64,000 nt of DNA, from NCBI RefSeq assembly GCF_000832985.1, contig NZ_CP009920.1, positions 62,001 to 126,000 of the forward strand. Reading direction: 5' to 3'. Source of the DNA: Priestia megaterium NBRC 15308 = ATCC 14581. Lineage in GTDB: Bacteria; Bacillota; Bacilli; Bacillales; Bacillaceae_H. The translations under genes and the position numbers were made by a program. Below are positions 40,966-50,204 of the stretch, one piece after another. The notes beneath the pieces were generated by a model. It made no database searches. It saw only the letters and a list, made by a program, of their open reading frames with translations, and was not told the DNA's origin. Position 1 is the stretch's first letter. Every line of letters begins with the position of its first letter.

Positions 40966-41772
40966 TTATTTTGCAAATACATGGTTTCCGATAACTGCCG
41001 TTACTTGCTGCGTTGCAACCCATTGGCTTTCAGCGATTTTGGGATTATAGAAAAACAGCGCATCGTTTTCATGCGGGTTTGATATTGCTTCGCTTACCGC
41101 TCGTTTTGATTCTTCTGATGCAGGCTGATTAATTGCGCCGTTTGCTACTGGTGAAAATTGATATACGCCGTTTCCTAGCTGCTGATAAATAACGTCGTGA
41201 ATGTTATTTGGGAATTCCGGTGAAGCTACACGGTTTAATACCACAATTGCTACCGCTACTTTTCCTTGGTACGGCTCACCTTTTGCTTCTGCCTCTACTA
41301 ATCTTGCTAGTAAATCTTGATCTTGTGCAGAAACCGATGTAGACGGAGCAGTTTGTGCCGGCGCCGGTGCTTCTCCTTGAAGTTTTAACGTTTGTCCGAT
41401 GGTAATGATATCACTTTGTAAACCGTTAACAGCTTTTAACTGATCCACAGTCATGCCGTTTTGTGTTGCAATATGATATAACGTTTCGCCTTGTGCTACT
41501 GTATGTACAGATGTTGCCGGACTAGCGGCAGGTTGTGCTTGTCCCTGGTCAGGAATCGTTAATGTTTCTCCAACGTAAATCATGTCGTTTTGGCGGTTAT
41601 TAGCACCTTTCAGCTCATCTACCGTAACCCCACTTTGTTGGCCAAGCCCCCACAAGGTATCTCCTTTTACGACTTTGTGCGAAGCTGCTGCTGATGCTGT
41701 TCCTTGACTTGCTAGAAATGCTACAGACGCTGCAGAAGCAACTGCCCATTTTTTTACACGTTTTTTACTCAC
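40966..41772 (-). CDS. Secreted cell-wall hydrolase: two LysM domains plus SleB/CwlJ domain
   Basis: Codes for 268 residues. A signal peptide (cleavage near TASAA, residue 28) precedes two LysM modules (HKVVKGDTLWGLGQQSG; HTVAQGETLYHIATQNG), a Pro/Ala linker and a Hydrolase_2 domain (LLARLVEAEAKGEPYQGKVA; VVLNRVASPEFPNNIHDVIY). The last is the SleB/CwlJ type, with the catalytic Glu in EAEAKGE. It should cut the glycan or cortex. Start is GTG after TAGGAGG. Lytic transglycosylase activity is known for relatives. Confidence 0.9.
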   Translation of the reverse strand: MSKKRVKKWAVASAASVAFLASQGTASAAASHKVVKGDTLWGLGQQSGVTVDELKGANNRQNDMIYVGETLTIPDQGQAQPAASPATSVHTVAQGETLYHIATQNGMTVDQLKAVNGLQSDIITIGQTLKLQGEAPAPAQTAPSTSVSAQDQDLLARLVEAEAKGEPYQGKVAVAIVVLNRVASPEFPNNIHDVIYQQLGNGVYQFSPVANGAINQPASEESKRAVSEAISNPHENDALFFYNPKIAESQWVATQQVTAVIGNHVFAK

Positions 41773-42134
41773 AAAAACTACCTCCTAAAATTTGAACCTG
41801 TTATTACCTTAGCACATAGATTCGCCTTTTCATTAAAAAAAACAGTAACATTTGTTCTAATTGGATTAAGTTTCTTACAGTGCCATTCATTATGTTACAA
41901 CTTTTACATGACCCTTAAAGAATATGTAGAAATATGACGATTTCATTGCGAAACAAGCTTTTTATCTGTTTACTTACATTCCTCTTTCTGTAAAAAACTT
42001 GATTTAATTATGATTAATCGCAGAGATAAAAAGGAAAACAGCAGTCAAATAGAGAAATAGTGTAACTATTGAGGAATGATTCAGCGCTTCTTTGTCAATT
42101 TACGTTTGTTTATTAATAAAGGAGGTCTATTTGG
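41773..42134. other. Divergent intergenic region
   Basis: A+T-rich and without repeats. The minus strand has TGTAAA-AGT-TGTAAC at about 41893-41907, reminiscent of WalR boxes but with 3 rather than 5 bp between the half sites, so I do not call it one. No other element seen. Confidence 0.35.
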
Positions 42135-42389
42135 ATGTGTGCAAATAAAATGTATGTGACGTATAACACGGAGAAACCGGCTATTACAATTCAAGGAGCT
42201 TTTTATCATACGGGAGGAACGCAGGAAGAGTTTTTGAGGGAATTCAAGTACTGGCTTGAATCTCACGGCTGGTCATTTATGGGCGTAACAAATGAAACAA
42301 CGATGACAACGGCGAATAAAGAGTTAAAAGAAACAATGGAACAGCATAAAATAGAAGGCAAAAAAGTTCAAAGACTAGAAGATTTATAA
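42135..42389 (+). CDS. Hypothetical protein, 84 residues
   Basis: A soluble protein with KMYVTYNTEKPAITIQGAFY, then FKYWLESHGWSFMGV and a Lys/Glu-rich helix. I do not recognise a family. The ribosome site AAAGGAGGTCTATTTGG is strong and a clear terminator follows. Confidence 0.65.
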   Translation: MCANKMYVTYNTEKPAITIQGAFYHTGGTQEEFLREFKYWLESHGWSFMGVTNETTMTTANKELKETMEQHKIEGKKVQRLEDL

Positions 42390-42436
42390 CGATTGCTTCT
42401 ATGACCCTTCACACATGTCCAAACGCCAATATGTAA

Positions 42437-42470
42437 AAAAGCCTTTAGATGAGCTAAAGGCTTTTTTACA
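42437..42470. terminator. Bidirectional intrinsic terminator
   Basis: AAAAAGCCTTTAG pairs with CTAAAGGCTTTTT between convergent genes. Confidence 0.88.
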
Positions 42471-42635
42471 TTAACGAGAAAGTGCGACCACCTTCTGATT
42501 TTCTACTCTCTCTTCAACAGGCTTTCTCATTTCTTTTTCCGTCCATACGCCAATGCGTTTTTGTCTTTTTCCAAGAGGCTGTTTTTCACATGCATAGCAA
42601 ATTTCTGAAATATCATCAAAATGAGCTAACGACAT
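42471..42635 (-). CDS. Small hypothetical protein, 54 residues
   Basis: ATG at 42635 has the strong site AAAGGAGGGATAAAG; a longer ORF reading 35 codons further upstream is unsupported. The protein has one CxxC (CYACEK), many Lys/Arg (PLGKRQKRIGVWTEKEMRK) and no membrane segment. It may bind zinc as a dimer or nucleic acid; no family recognised. Confidence 0.6.
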   Translation of the reverse strand: MSLAHFDDISEICYACEKQPLGKRQKRIGVWTEKEMRKPVEERVENQKVVALSR

Positions 42636-42952
42636 CTTTATCCCTCCTTTTCTAAATATACACAGGCAAGTTAGTATGCTTCTTCCCTTATTTTCTAAAG
42701 CTAAACTGCTTCTTCTTATATTTAAACAATTTATAAACAAACGGAATAAATAATTTCTACTTCATTATCATTTAGATTGTTTTATTTAGATATAGACGGG
42801 TAAACAAAAACTATCCCACCTCACACCCTGAAGTTTGAAACTGTCACGTAAAAAAGCTGCTTTCTATACATTACATGTATAGAAAGCAGCTTTTTTATAT
42901 AGCTAGAAAAAATGCATTGATGCATCAGCTATAAAAACAGGCAACCGGCCCT
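42636..42952 (-). other. Intergenic region
   Basis: It holds the perfect hairpin at 42850-42899 and A+T-rich promoter DNA for the 54-residue gene. Nothing else seen. Confidence 0.4.
42850..42899. terminator. Intrinsic terminator
   Basis: AAAAAAGCTGCTTTCTATAC with its exact complement around a TTACAT-type centre; T runs on both strands. It ends the transcript of the gene at 42953. Confidence 0.88.
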
Positions 42953-43297
42953 TTATTTTCTAGCAGTTCGTTTTTTGTAGCAGTGAATAGTATGCATAGA
43001 TTCGTTAAAATCTTTCATTAGACGATAAGGCTTGCTCACTAACCTTATTGGAATTCCAGTTAAAAATCTATTCATATCTTTTTTATATTCTTTTGACACT
43101 CGGTTAGGTTTCGTAGAGACGCGCTTGTAGACCTCTTTATAGAACTCTTTCAAAACATCAACTTTAAATACCATTGTACGCTTACATTCTTGACACTCTA
43201 CGCGTACAATTTTGCCGTTAATATAATAAACGTGGTGAGGAAGCTCTTCTTTGCAACTGTTACAATATAAACCTGCTTCCATTTGGGTATCTTTCAC
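42953..43297 (-). CDS. Zinc-ribbon protein with basic tail, 114 residues
   Basis: Two CxxC pairs, CNSC (near residue 12) and CQEC (near 35), form a small zinc ribbon. The rest is basic and helical (KEFYKEVYKRVSTKPNRVSK). I recall similar short 'bh' proteins in Bacillus genomes, of unknown role; binding to RNA or to a transcription complex is plausible. Start is GTG after GGGAGGGAGG. It is 43 bp from the polyol operon but ends in its own terminator. Confidence 0.65.
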   Translation of the reverse strand: MKDTQMEAGLYCNSCKEELPHHVYYINGKIVRVECQECKRTMVFKVDVLKEFYKEVYKRVSTKPNRVSKEYKKDMNRFLTGIPIRLVSKPYRLMKDFNESMHTIHCYKKRTARK

Positions 43298-43339
43298 ACT
43301 TCCTCCCTCCCTGATTTACATTATTTATATAGTTCGTTT

Positions 43340-44371
43340 CTACGATTGAATAAGCACTTTTATTTCATTACCTGATAGAACGGCTTCGAATCCTTGACGC
43401 CAATAATCAAGAGGTACAATTTTAGTGATCATTTTATCTGTATTAATTTTCTTTTCTTCAAGGAGTTTCAAAGCAATATGCCAAGAACTTGGTTTCTGAG
43501 AACGGGTTCCAATATATGTAATTTCTCTTTGGATGATAGATTCTTGATCTAAAAGGTTTAATTTTTCGGAGAAAATCCCTACTTGTACAAACGTTCCTTT
43601 TTTCTTAACCAGAGGCAACCCTTGGTTTAACGCCTGGACAGCACCTGAACACTCAAATAACTTGTCAACACCGTATCCCTTTGTATAAGTCAGCACAATT
43701 TCTTCTAAGCTTTCTTTTTGGATATCTACAGTTACGTCGATTCCTAAAGACTTAGCTAACTCTAAACGCTTCTGATCTTTTGTTATACCTGCTAATATAA
43801 CAAACGCTCCTTGTGCTTTTACGACTTGTGCTTGCAGTAAACCAATGGGACCTGGACCAAAAATTAATACTTTATCTTCTTTTTTAACAACTGTTTTTTC
43901 TAAAGCTGCATGAACGCAGCAAGCTAGAGGCTCAGTTAAAGCAGCTGCTTTTAGGTCGACTGCATCTGGCAGCACATGGACACTTTCCTCACGTGAAATA
44001 ACATATTCAGCAAAGCTGCCGTTTATTTGTGTACCTATTCCTTTTCGATGAGCGCACAGATTATAGTCTTTTTCTAAGCAATAATCACACTCTCCGCACG
44101 TCACAAATGTTGTTTCACTCGTTACTTTATCGCCAACTTTTATTTTTGTTACATCTTCCCCTACTTCAACGACTATACCGGAAAACTCATGCCCAAGCAC
44201 AACCGGCGTCTGGGAATTTTTATATTGACCTGTAAACGTGTGAATATCCGTACCGCATATTCCGGTATACGCTACTTTAATCTTCACTTGGTTTTTCTGA
44301 ACTTCTAATTCAGGGATTGTTTTTAACAGCATCTTATCGTAGCCTGGCTCTACCTTCATGACTGCCTTCAT
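43340..44371 (-). CDS. Zinc-dependent polyol (phosphate) dehydrogenase, MDR family
   Basis: Codes for 343 residues. Catalytic zinc ligands are visible in GICGTDIHTF and GHEFSG; the structural zinc loop is CGECDYCLEKDYNLC. The Rossmann motif is FGPGPIGLLQAQV. It resembles sorbitol or galactitol-1-phosphate dehydrogenases. It is the last gene of the PTS operon and overlaps its sister gene's stop region. ATG at 44371 has AAGGAG at eight bases; GTG at 44380 is too close to that site. Confidence 0.87.
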   Translation of the reverse strand: MKAVMKVEPGYDKMLLKTIPELEVQKNQVKIKVAYTGICGTDIHTFTGQYKNSQTPVVLGHEFSGIVVEVGEDVTKIKVGDKVTSETTFVTCGECDYCLEKDYNLCAHRKGIGTQINGSFAEYVISREESVHVLPDAVDLKAAALTEPLACCVHAALEKTVVKKEDKVLIFGPGPIGLLQAQVVKAQGAFVILAGITKDQKRLELAKSLGIDVTVDIQKESLEEIVLTYTKGYGVDKLFECSGAVQALNQGLPLVKKKGTFVQVGIFSEKLNLLDQESIIQREITYIGTRSQKPSSWHIALKLLEEKKINTDKMITKIVPLDYWRQGFEAVLSGNEIKVLIQS

Positions 44372-44376
44372 TTTTT

Positions 44377-45423
44377 TCACTCCTTATTTGGAATTATTAA
44401 CACTTTTCCATAAGCTTCTTCTCGATTAATAATCATATTAAATGCCTTTTGCGTGTCTTCTAACTTGAATCGATGAGAAATTAATTCTTTTAATCTAATC
44501 TTTCCATTTAAAATAAAGTCAACGCTTGTTTTCCACTCTTTCCCGGGAAACGGTGCAGAATAAGAGTTCCAGGAACCTTGCAACGTAAGCTCTTTTCTAA
44601 AAATACTCTCAAATGCTGCTTCAGATAAACAAACATCTGAATAAGCAATACCTAAATATCCAACCTTCCCTTTTTTACGAGTAACGAGCAGGCACTGCTC
44701 TTGAGTGAGAGGGGAACCTGCACATTCGAGCGCAAGATCCACTCCTCTTCCTTTTGTATATTCATTAATTTTTTCAAGGACATTTTCGTAACGGGCATGA
44801 ATCACTTTTTCACAACCCATGGCCTTCGCTTCTGCAAGCTTTTCACTAGAAATGTCGATGGCGATGATTTCTTTTACACCCGCAATTTTCAACCATTGAA
44901 TCGTCAGCATGCCAATGACTCCTGCTCCAAAGACCGCTGCGGTGTCTCCTATTTGCGGATGAATATTAAGTACTCCATGAAGCGCTACTGCTAAAGGTTC
45001 TATCATCGCTGCTTCTTCAAAGTCCATCTCTCCTACTTGTATAACATTAGAAGCTGGAATATTGACATACTGAGCAAATCCGCCAAATGCTTGAGCACCA
45101 ATCATTCCATAGTTTTCGCATAACGAATACTGTCCTTTTTGGCAATATTCACATGCGCTGCACGGTTTAAATGGAATAGCAGCTACTCTGTCCCCAACGT
45201 TCAAATCTGTTACTTTTGCCCCTATTTCGACGATATATCCAGCAAATTCATGACCCATAATGGCAGGCAGCGGATACTTCCATCTGCTTGTCATTTTGTG
45301 TGTATCCGATCCGCATATTCCTGCTGCCATTACTTTTATTTTGACTTCATTCGCTCGGCAGGAATCAATGCTAATATCTTGATAAATAATTTCATTTTTT
45401 TCATGCAGCACGGCCGCTTTCAT
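44377..45423 (-). CDS. Galactitol/arabitol-phosphate 5-dehydrogenase-like enzyme, MDR family
   Basis: Codes for 348 residues. Zinc sites: AGICGSDTHKM, GHEFAGYI and CSACEYCQKGQYSLC. Rossmann loop: VFGAGVIGMLTIQW. Among MDR enzymes it is most like galactitol-1-phosphate 5-dehydrogenase (GatD). Together with the PTS next to it, it should oxidise the incoming polyol phosphate to a keto-sugar phosphate. It has CAGGAGG upstream. Confidence 0.87.
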   Translation of the reverse strand: MKAAVLHEKNEIIYQDISIDSCRANEVKIKVMAAGICGSDTHKMTSRWKYPLPAIMGHEFAGYIVEIGAKVTDLNVGDRVAAIPFKPCSACEYCQKGQYSLCENYGMIGAQAFGGFAQYVNIPASNVIQVGEMDFEEAAMIEPLAVALHGVLNIHPQIGDTAAVFGAGVIGMLTIQWLKIAGVKEIIAIDISSEKLAEAKAMGCEKVIHARYENVLEKINEYTKGRGVDLALECAGSPLTQEQCLLVTRKKGKVGYLGIAYSDVCLSEAAFESIFRKELTLQGSWNSYSAPFPGKEWKTSVDFILNGKIRLKELISHRFKLEDTQKAFNMIINREEAYGKVLIIPNKE

Positions 45424-45449
45424 TGCCTTACCTCCTGTTTGTGTCTATT

Positions 45450-46721
45450 TTAAAAAATAGAAGCCCACAGCTGAGAGAACTTAAGAATAAGCCAGTTAAA
45501 TAAGTTTCCTCCCATGTCTAAACTTGAAATTTGTGTTGCACCTTCCGGCATAGAAAACTGGGCTCCTGATAACATTTGCGTATGCACATCTGCGAAATTC
45601 GTTGCCATATAAAGTGATAGCGCTACCATAACGGTGCCCGAAATAAGAGAGTGTATAATATTTCCTCTTAATGAGCCCACAACAAAAGCTACATAGAAAG
45701 GAATGGTAGCCAAATCCCCAAAAGGCAACACTTTATTCCCAGGCAGAATGACAGCTAAAAGTAATGTAATGGGGACAAGTAACAATGCTGTAGCCATAAC
45801 GGATGGATGTCCTACTGCAAGAGCGGCATCTAATCCAATATATATTTCACGATCACCATATCGTTTTTGAAGAAAAGAACGAGCTGCTTCAGAAATTGGA
45901 ATAAGTCCTTCCATTAAGATTTTAACCATTCTAGGCATCAAAAGCATAACCGCTCCCATTGAAATACCTACTTGAAAAACTTTACCAAGATCATAGCCTG
46001 CTAATATACCAATTACACACCCTAAGATTAACCCCATCATCATTGGTTCACCGAAAATACCAAAACGTTTTTGAATAGATTCGGGATCTGCATTCAACCT
46101 TTTAATCCCTGGAATCCTTGATACACCCATACCTACCAAAATACCAATTGGTCCAAACGCAGCTGTAGAGCCTGTAGGAAGAGAAATTCCTTCTAACCCG
46201 TAAAATTTTTGAACCATTGGCGCCGTCTTATCTGCTACAAATAAAACAGCAATTTCATACAGAACGGTACACAATATTGCAAACCACCAGCTTCCTGTGA
46301 CAACGTATCCTGTTGCACCAGCAGCGATAAAGTGCCAGTAGTTCCAAATATCAATATCAAGCGTCTTAGTCAGTTTTAATAAAAGCAAAATAATATTTAC
46401 AAACAAGCAAACAGGAATTAGTATAGCTGCAACGGGAGATGCCCAAGATATTGCAGCGGCAGAAGGCCATCCTGTATCAATAACAGTTAGGTTTAGACCA
46501 AATCGTTCAACCATTGCTTGTGCTGCTGGTCCTAAGTTTTTTACAAGTAAATCAATAACTAAGTTGATCCCGACAAAACCGATTCCTATTGTAATTCCGG
46601 ATTTAAACGCTTTTTTTGCACCTGTTTTAAATAACAGGCCTAAGATAAAAATGGCAATTGGTAAAATAACTGTAGGTCCTAGATTTAATACTGCTTGCAC
46701 ACCTGATAGAAGTTTATCCAT
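45450..46721 (-). CDS. PTS system IIC component, galactitol (GatC) type
   Basis: Codes for 423 residues with ten or more hydrophobic segments. Phrases such as GPTVILPIAIFILGLLFKTG, GWPSAAAISWASPVAAIL and the repeated glycine-rich helices are typical of EIIC of the galactitol (SGAT-like) family. It forms the sugar channel. ATG at 46721 is six bases after GAGGG; an ATG two codons earlier abuts it. Confidence 0.9.
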   Translation of the reverse strand: MDKLLSGVQAVLNLGPTVILPIAIFILGLLFKTGAKKAFKSGITIGIGFVGINLVIDLLVKNLGPAAQAMVERFGLNLTVIDTGWPSAAAISWASPVAAILIPVCLFVNIILLLLKLTKTLDIDIWNYWHFIAAGATGYVVTGSWWFAILCTVLYEIAVLFVADKTAPMVQKFYGLEGISLPTGSTAAFGPIGILVGMGVSRIPGIKRLNADPESIQKRFGIFGEPMMMGLILGCVIGILAGYDLGKVFQVGISMGAVMLLMPRMVKILMEGLIPISEAARSFLQKRYGDREIYIGLDAALAVGHPSVMATALLLVPITLLLAVILPGNKVLPFGDLATIPFYVAFVVGSLRGNIIHSLISGTVMVALSLYMATNFADVHTQMLSGAQFSMPEGATQISSLDMGGNLFNWLILKFSQLWASIF

Positions 46722-46776
46722 ATCCATCCCTCATTTTTCTTTTGTCATTTTCTAAAATGGAGGCAACGCGTGATAC

Positions 46777-47061
46777 CTATGCCTGTAAATGCGTCAGAAT
46801 TTTTTGGTCCAGTGCTTCCATGCCAATTCCCGTGATATAGGAGGTTGCGCTTAATGCCGGGATGCTGTACGTTGTGGGTAAAATCGTTGTTGATACAATT
46901 AAATCCGCTCCTTCTTGGCGAGAAGCTACTTCCGCAATTTTACACTGCACAACTTCCGCGTTAATGCCGTTGTCTTTTAATAGATTTTCCACTCGTTCAC
47001 ACACCACTGTTGATGTTGCAATTCCTGCTCCGCACGCTACTAATACCGTATATTTTTTCAT
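46777..47061 (-). CDS. PTS system IIB component, galactitol type, copy 1
   Basis: Codes for 94 residues. The phosphocysteine loop is VACGAGIATSTV with Cys10. It takes phosphate from IIA and passes it to the sugar. It is almost identical in DNA and protein to the next gene, differing mainly in the last 15 residues (SYITGIGMEALDQKILTHLQ). ATG at 47061 is preferred over 47070. Confidence 0.9.
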   Translation of the reverse strand: MKKYTVLVACGAGIATSTVVCERVENLLKDNGINAEVVQCKIAEVASRQEGADLIVSTTILPTTYSIPALSATSYITGIGMEALDQKILTHLQA

Positions 47062-47103
47062 TCTAATCATCTCCCGATTTATTATTTTTAATTTTCTGAC
47101 TAA

Positions 47104-47400
47104 TCAATTTGCAACTGGTTTATTTAAGGCATCTATTATTTTTTGGTCCACTGCTTCCATGCCAATCCCTGTGAGATAGGAGGTTGCGCTTAATGCCGGG
47201 ATGCTGTACGTTGTGGGTAAAATCGTTGTCGATACAATTAAATCTGCTCCTTCTTGGCGAGAAGCTACTTCGGCAATTTTACACTGCACAACTTCCGCGT
47301 TAATGCCGTTGTCTTTTAATAGATTTTCCACTCGTTCACACACCACTGTTGATGTTGCAATTCCCGCTCCGCACGCTACTAATACCGTATACTTTTTCAT
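47104..47400 (-). CDS. PTS system IIB component, galactitol type, copy 2
   Basis: Codes for 98 residues, with the same phosphocysteine loop (VACGAGIATSTV). It matches copy 1 through residue 74 and then diverges (SYLTGIGMEAVDQKIIDALN). The ribosome site AAAAGGGGAG is stronger than that of copy 1, and it directly follows the IIA stop. A tandem duplication of about 290 bp explains the pair. Confidence 0.9.
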   Translation of the reverse strand: MKKYTVLVACGAGIATSTVVCERVENLLKDNGINAEVVQCKIAEVASRQEGADLIVSTTILPTTYSIPALSATSYLTGIGMEAVDQKIIDALNKPVAN

Positions 47401-47401
47401 T

Positions 47402-47887
47402 TTACTTCTCCCCTTTTGTACTAATTTTTTCAACTCCATTAAAAATAGCTTGAACATTCCTTTGATTTTCAGCCTGTAATAATTGCTCTATTTTTTGCTG
47501 ATCTTGAATTGTTTGCATCAGCTCCTGAAGTACTGTTAACTGGGTGTGAGGCTGGTTTAAACCTAATAGAAGCACAATGCGCACATCCACTTTTTTTGTA
47601 TTATCATCCATTAAATAAAATGATACAGGTTTTTGTAAGGTAACCACACTAATAAATTGTTCAAAAACGTGCTCTGGATCTGTATGAGGAATTGCTACAC
47701 TGTAATCGCCTATTTGGAGGCCTGTCGGAAAAGATGCTTCTCTTTCTTTGATTTTTGCTAGAAAGTTTTCACTGACATACCCTTTGCCAAATGCCTCTTT
47801 GTACACCATTTCAAAGATATCGGCTTGGTCTTTACATACACTATTTAACTTCAGTAACTCTTCTTTTAAAAAAGGCTGTAATGTCAC
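47402..47887 (-). CDS. PTS system IIA component
   Basis: Codes for 161 residues. The phosphohistidine is His68 in DYSVAIPHTDPEH, the PTS_EIIA_2 (fructose/mannitol/galactitol) signature. It receives phosphate from HPr. Start is GTG at 47887 after AAGGAGGA; an ATG eight codons earlier lies before the ribosome site and is rejected. Confidence 0.9.
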   Translation of the reverse strand: MTLQPFLKEELLKLNSVCKDQADIFEMVYKEAFGKGYVSENFLAKIKEREASFPTGLQIGDYSVAIPHTDPEHVFEQFISVVTLQKPVSFYLMDDNTKKVDVRIVLLLGLNQPHTQLTVLQELMQTIQDQQKIEQLLQAENQRNVQAIFNGVEKISTKGEK

Positions 47888-47923
47888 GATTGTATCCTCC
47901 TTGCTATACATTCTGTACCATGA

Positions 47924-49966
47924 TTAGATAGAGTGCGTTTTAATTATTTCATAGATTTTGTATTTTTCATTTAGCTGTTTCATCTCATTTATTACCCCGT
48001 TCATTTCCGCTAACTTCATCAGCTGCAGCATAGCGTTTAAATGTTTCTTTTTATCAATAGCTGCGATAACAACAATAAAATGAACTTTTTGCTCTCCGCA
48101 TAATAAGCCTTCTTTTAACTTAAGTAAGCTCATGCCTACTGCTTGAACACCGTCCTCAGGGCTTGCGTGAGGTATGGCAACATTAAGTCTTAGTACAATA
48201 TGTGGAGACATAGACGGATATTGTTCCTGCATTTTATCAATATAAGCTTCAGTAATAACACCTTTATGTAAAAGCGGGGCAGCGGCTATTGAAATAGCTT
48301 CCTTCCAGCTTTCCACTTGATCGCGCAGCACAATTGTTTCGGGTGTAATTAAATCTGCTAAACTGTATTCTTGATTTTCACTTGTTTCGTTTAATATTTG
48401 GAGAGAAAAATAGTCTTGCAATGCTTTTTGAAGTTGAGACTTCTGCTCAACTTTTGCGTATTTTTCAATGACACTTATTAACTGTTCAATGTTTACTACG
48501 GATGTATTTAAACCGAATATGGTTTGAATGACTCGCTGCCGAAGCTGCAGCTTTTGAAAATCGGAAATAAATTGTTCCACAATAAATAAATGCTTAGAAG
48601 TCTGAACAGTAACAGGAGAAAATACCATATCAAATTCTGCTTTTGATTGCTCAAATTCTCGAATTGAAAGAGCTTCGTAGAAATAAAACTCTGGAAATAG
48701 ATCACGCAGCGTGTGCTCCATCAAATGTGAAATGGATACCCCGTTAGGACAAACAACAACCGCTCGCTTTTTCAGCTGTATCGTTTCGCCACTGTTAATT
48801 AAATGTCCGCCAATAAAAACGGTAATAAACATCACTTCGCTTTCAGGAATAGAGCAGCCAATATAAGTTTCAAAAGGCTTTAATGAGTCCTTTACAATGT
48901 AGTGAATGGCTTCGAACTCTTCACTAACTTTTTCAATTATTGAATAGTTAGTAGTTAGCTGATATTTAATGCGGTAGTAAGCTGGTTTCATATGCAGCAC
49001 TAATTTTTGAAGCAGCTTCTCTTTTTCTTTAAAAGTAATACATGCTTTTTTCTCAAATAACGCAAGGCTGTTTTTTAATGAAGATTTTAATTCAAGAGTT
49101 TCTTCCTCTCTTAAAAATTGGGAGGATAGAACGTTAGAAGTAAGCAATTGTAATGTAATAAATAAACGTTCTTCCTTTGGGATACAAGCAGCATCTTCAA
49201 TTAAAATTTCGGCAGCTTCAAACTCTTTTGTATCCGATAGTTCTTCATAGTCGATATGATAAGAATCTTTAATTAAGTTTCCTTTTTTAATTCGTTTTAA
49301 CAAAATGGCTATTGTATATGGAAGAAGTTTTATTTTTTGATCGATAAATTGAAGTGCTAAACGCTTTTCTACTTTTTCCATTTGCTCTTTTAATCTCTGA
49401 ATTTCTTCTCTTGAAATTCCTGTATATGCCTGAATATACGTCTCGCCTTGATACATGTCATATACGGTCCGCAGTACTTCAATAAGCAGCTTCCTTTTAT
49501 TCCACTCACTTCCTACGATGTCGTATCCATGCATTCGCGAATAAATAATTTCAAGATGATAACCATTTACAATTTTCTGTGTATATTTCATATCTCTTAA
49601 TACTGTATTCTTACTCACTGATAGCGAGCTGGAGAAATGAAGTAAAGATAATTCTTCTTCGCTGCCTAATAGCATAAGCAAAACCAATTGAGCTCTTTCT
49701 TTTTCAGACGGAATATAACTTCCAGCAGAGTGTTCGACTTTTTCAGCAAACAGTTCCATTAGAAGAGGATCAATAATAAATTTCCCCCCGTTCGTTCGCT
49801 GAATTTTTGGGTAGTTATTACTCTTTAACCAGTCATTAATTTTTGTAAAGCTGTAGCTAATCTGCCTCCGTGAAAGATGATACTTTCTCTCTAATTCTGC
49901 ATTGGAAATACCTGGATTACTAACCACTCGTTTTAAAATTAAATTGCTCCTTTCATCTAGATGCAT
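47924..49966 (-). CDS. PRD-containing transcriptional activator of the PTS operon (MtlR/LicR type)
   Basis: Codes for 680 residues. An N-terminal winged helix (SNAELERKYHLSRRQISYSF) and a second HTH are followed by two PRD domains (His residues in the 200-400 region), a IIB-like domain (VVVCPNGVSISHLMEHTLRD) and a C-terminal EIIA-2 domain (VAIPHASPEDG). This layout is that of DNA-binding activators controlled by PTS phosphorylation. It lies first in the operon, with GGGGGGAG upstream of ATG at 49966, so it probably activates its own transcription. Confidence 0.9.
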   Translation of the reverse strand: MHLDERSNLILKRVVSNPGISNAELERKYHLSRRQISYSFTKINDWLKSNNYPKIQRTNGGKFIIDPLLMELFAEKVEHSAGSYIPSEKERAQLVLLMLLGSEEELSLLHFSSSLSVSKNTVLRDMKYTQKIVNGYHLEIIYSRMHGYDIVGSEWNKRKLLIEVLRTVYDMYQGETYIQAYTGISREEIQRLKEQMEKVEKRLALQFIDQKIKLLPYTIAILLKRIKKGNLIKDSYHIDYEELSDTKEFEAAEILIEDAACIPKEERLFITLQLLTSNVLSSQFLREEETLELKSSLKNSLALFEKKACITFKEKEKLLQKLVLHMKPAYYRIKYQLTTNYSIIEKVSEEFEAIHYIVKDSLKPFETYIGCSIPESEVMFITVFIGGHLINSGETIQLKKRAVVVCPNGVSISHLMEHTLRDLFPEFYFYEALSIREFEQSKAEFDMVFSPVTVQTSKHLFIVEQFISDFQKLQLRQRVIQTIFGLNTSVVNIEQLISVIEKYAKVEQKSQLQKALQDYFSLQILNETSENQEYSLADLITPETIVLRDQVESWKEAISIAAAPLLHKGVITEAYIDKMQEQYPSMSPHIVLRLNVAIPHASPEDGVQAVGMSLLKLKEGLLCGEQKVHFIVVIAAIDKKKHLNAMLQLMKLAEMNGVINEMKQLNEKYKIYEIIKTHSI

Positions 49967-50017
49967 CAATTGCTCCCCCCTTGCTTAAATTTATTCTATC
50001 ACTGATCTCCACCAAAA

Positions 50018-50031
50018 TGTTTACGCTTTCA
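50018..50031 (-). promoter_or_regulatory. cre site of the polyol PTS operon
   Basis: The minus strand reads TGAAAGCGTAAACA, 13 of 14 positions against TGWAANCGNTNWCA. It lies about 50 bp upstream of the regulator gene, so CcpA should repress the operon on glucose. Confidence 0.7.
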
Positions 50032-50160
50032 TTACCACTTCTGGTCGAATTATTGTGCAACTTGATGGTTAACTCTTCCTTACCATTGTAGACATTTCGC
50101 TAGTGATTAGATAGAAAAAGAAAAACTGTTTTTGACTACGATTTTTACGTCACAGTGAAT

Positions 50161-50194
50161 AAAAAAACCTGACTGTTTAGTCAGGTTTTTTGTA
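50161..50194 (-). terminator. Intrinsic terminator
   Basis: AAAAACCTGACTG pairs with CAGTCAGGTTTTT-type arm around TTTAG, just after the mdaB stop. Confidence 0.85.
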
Positions 50195-50204
50195 GTATCG
50201 GTTT

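Noticed and set aside
41885-41910. WalR box upstream of the LysM-SleB gene
   Set aside because: Half sites TGTAAA and TGTAAC are 3 bp apart, not 5.
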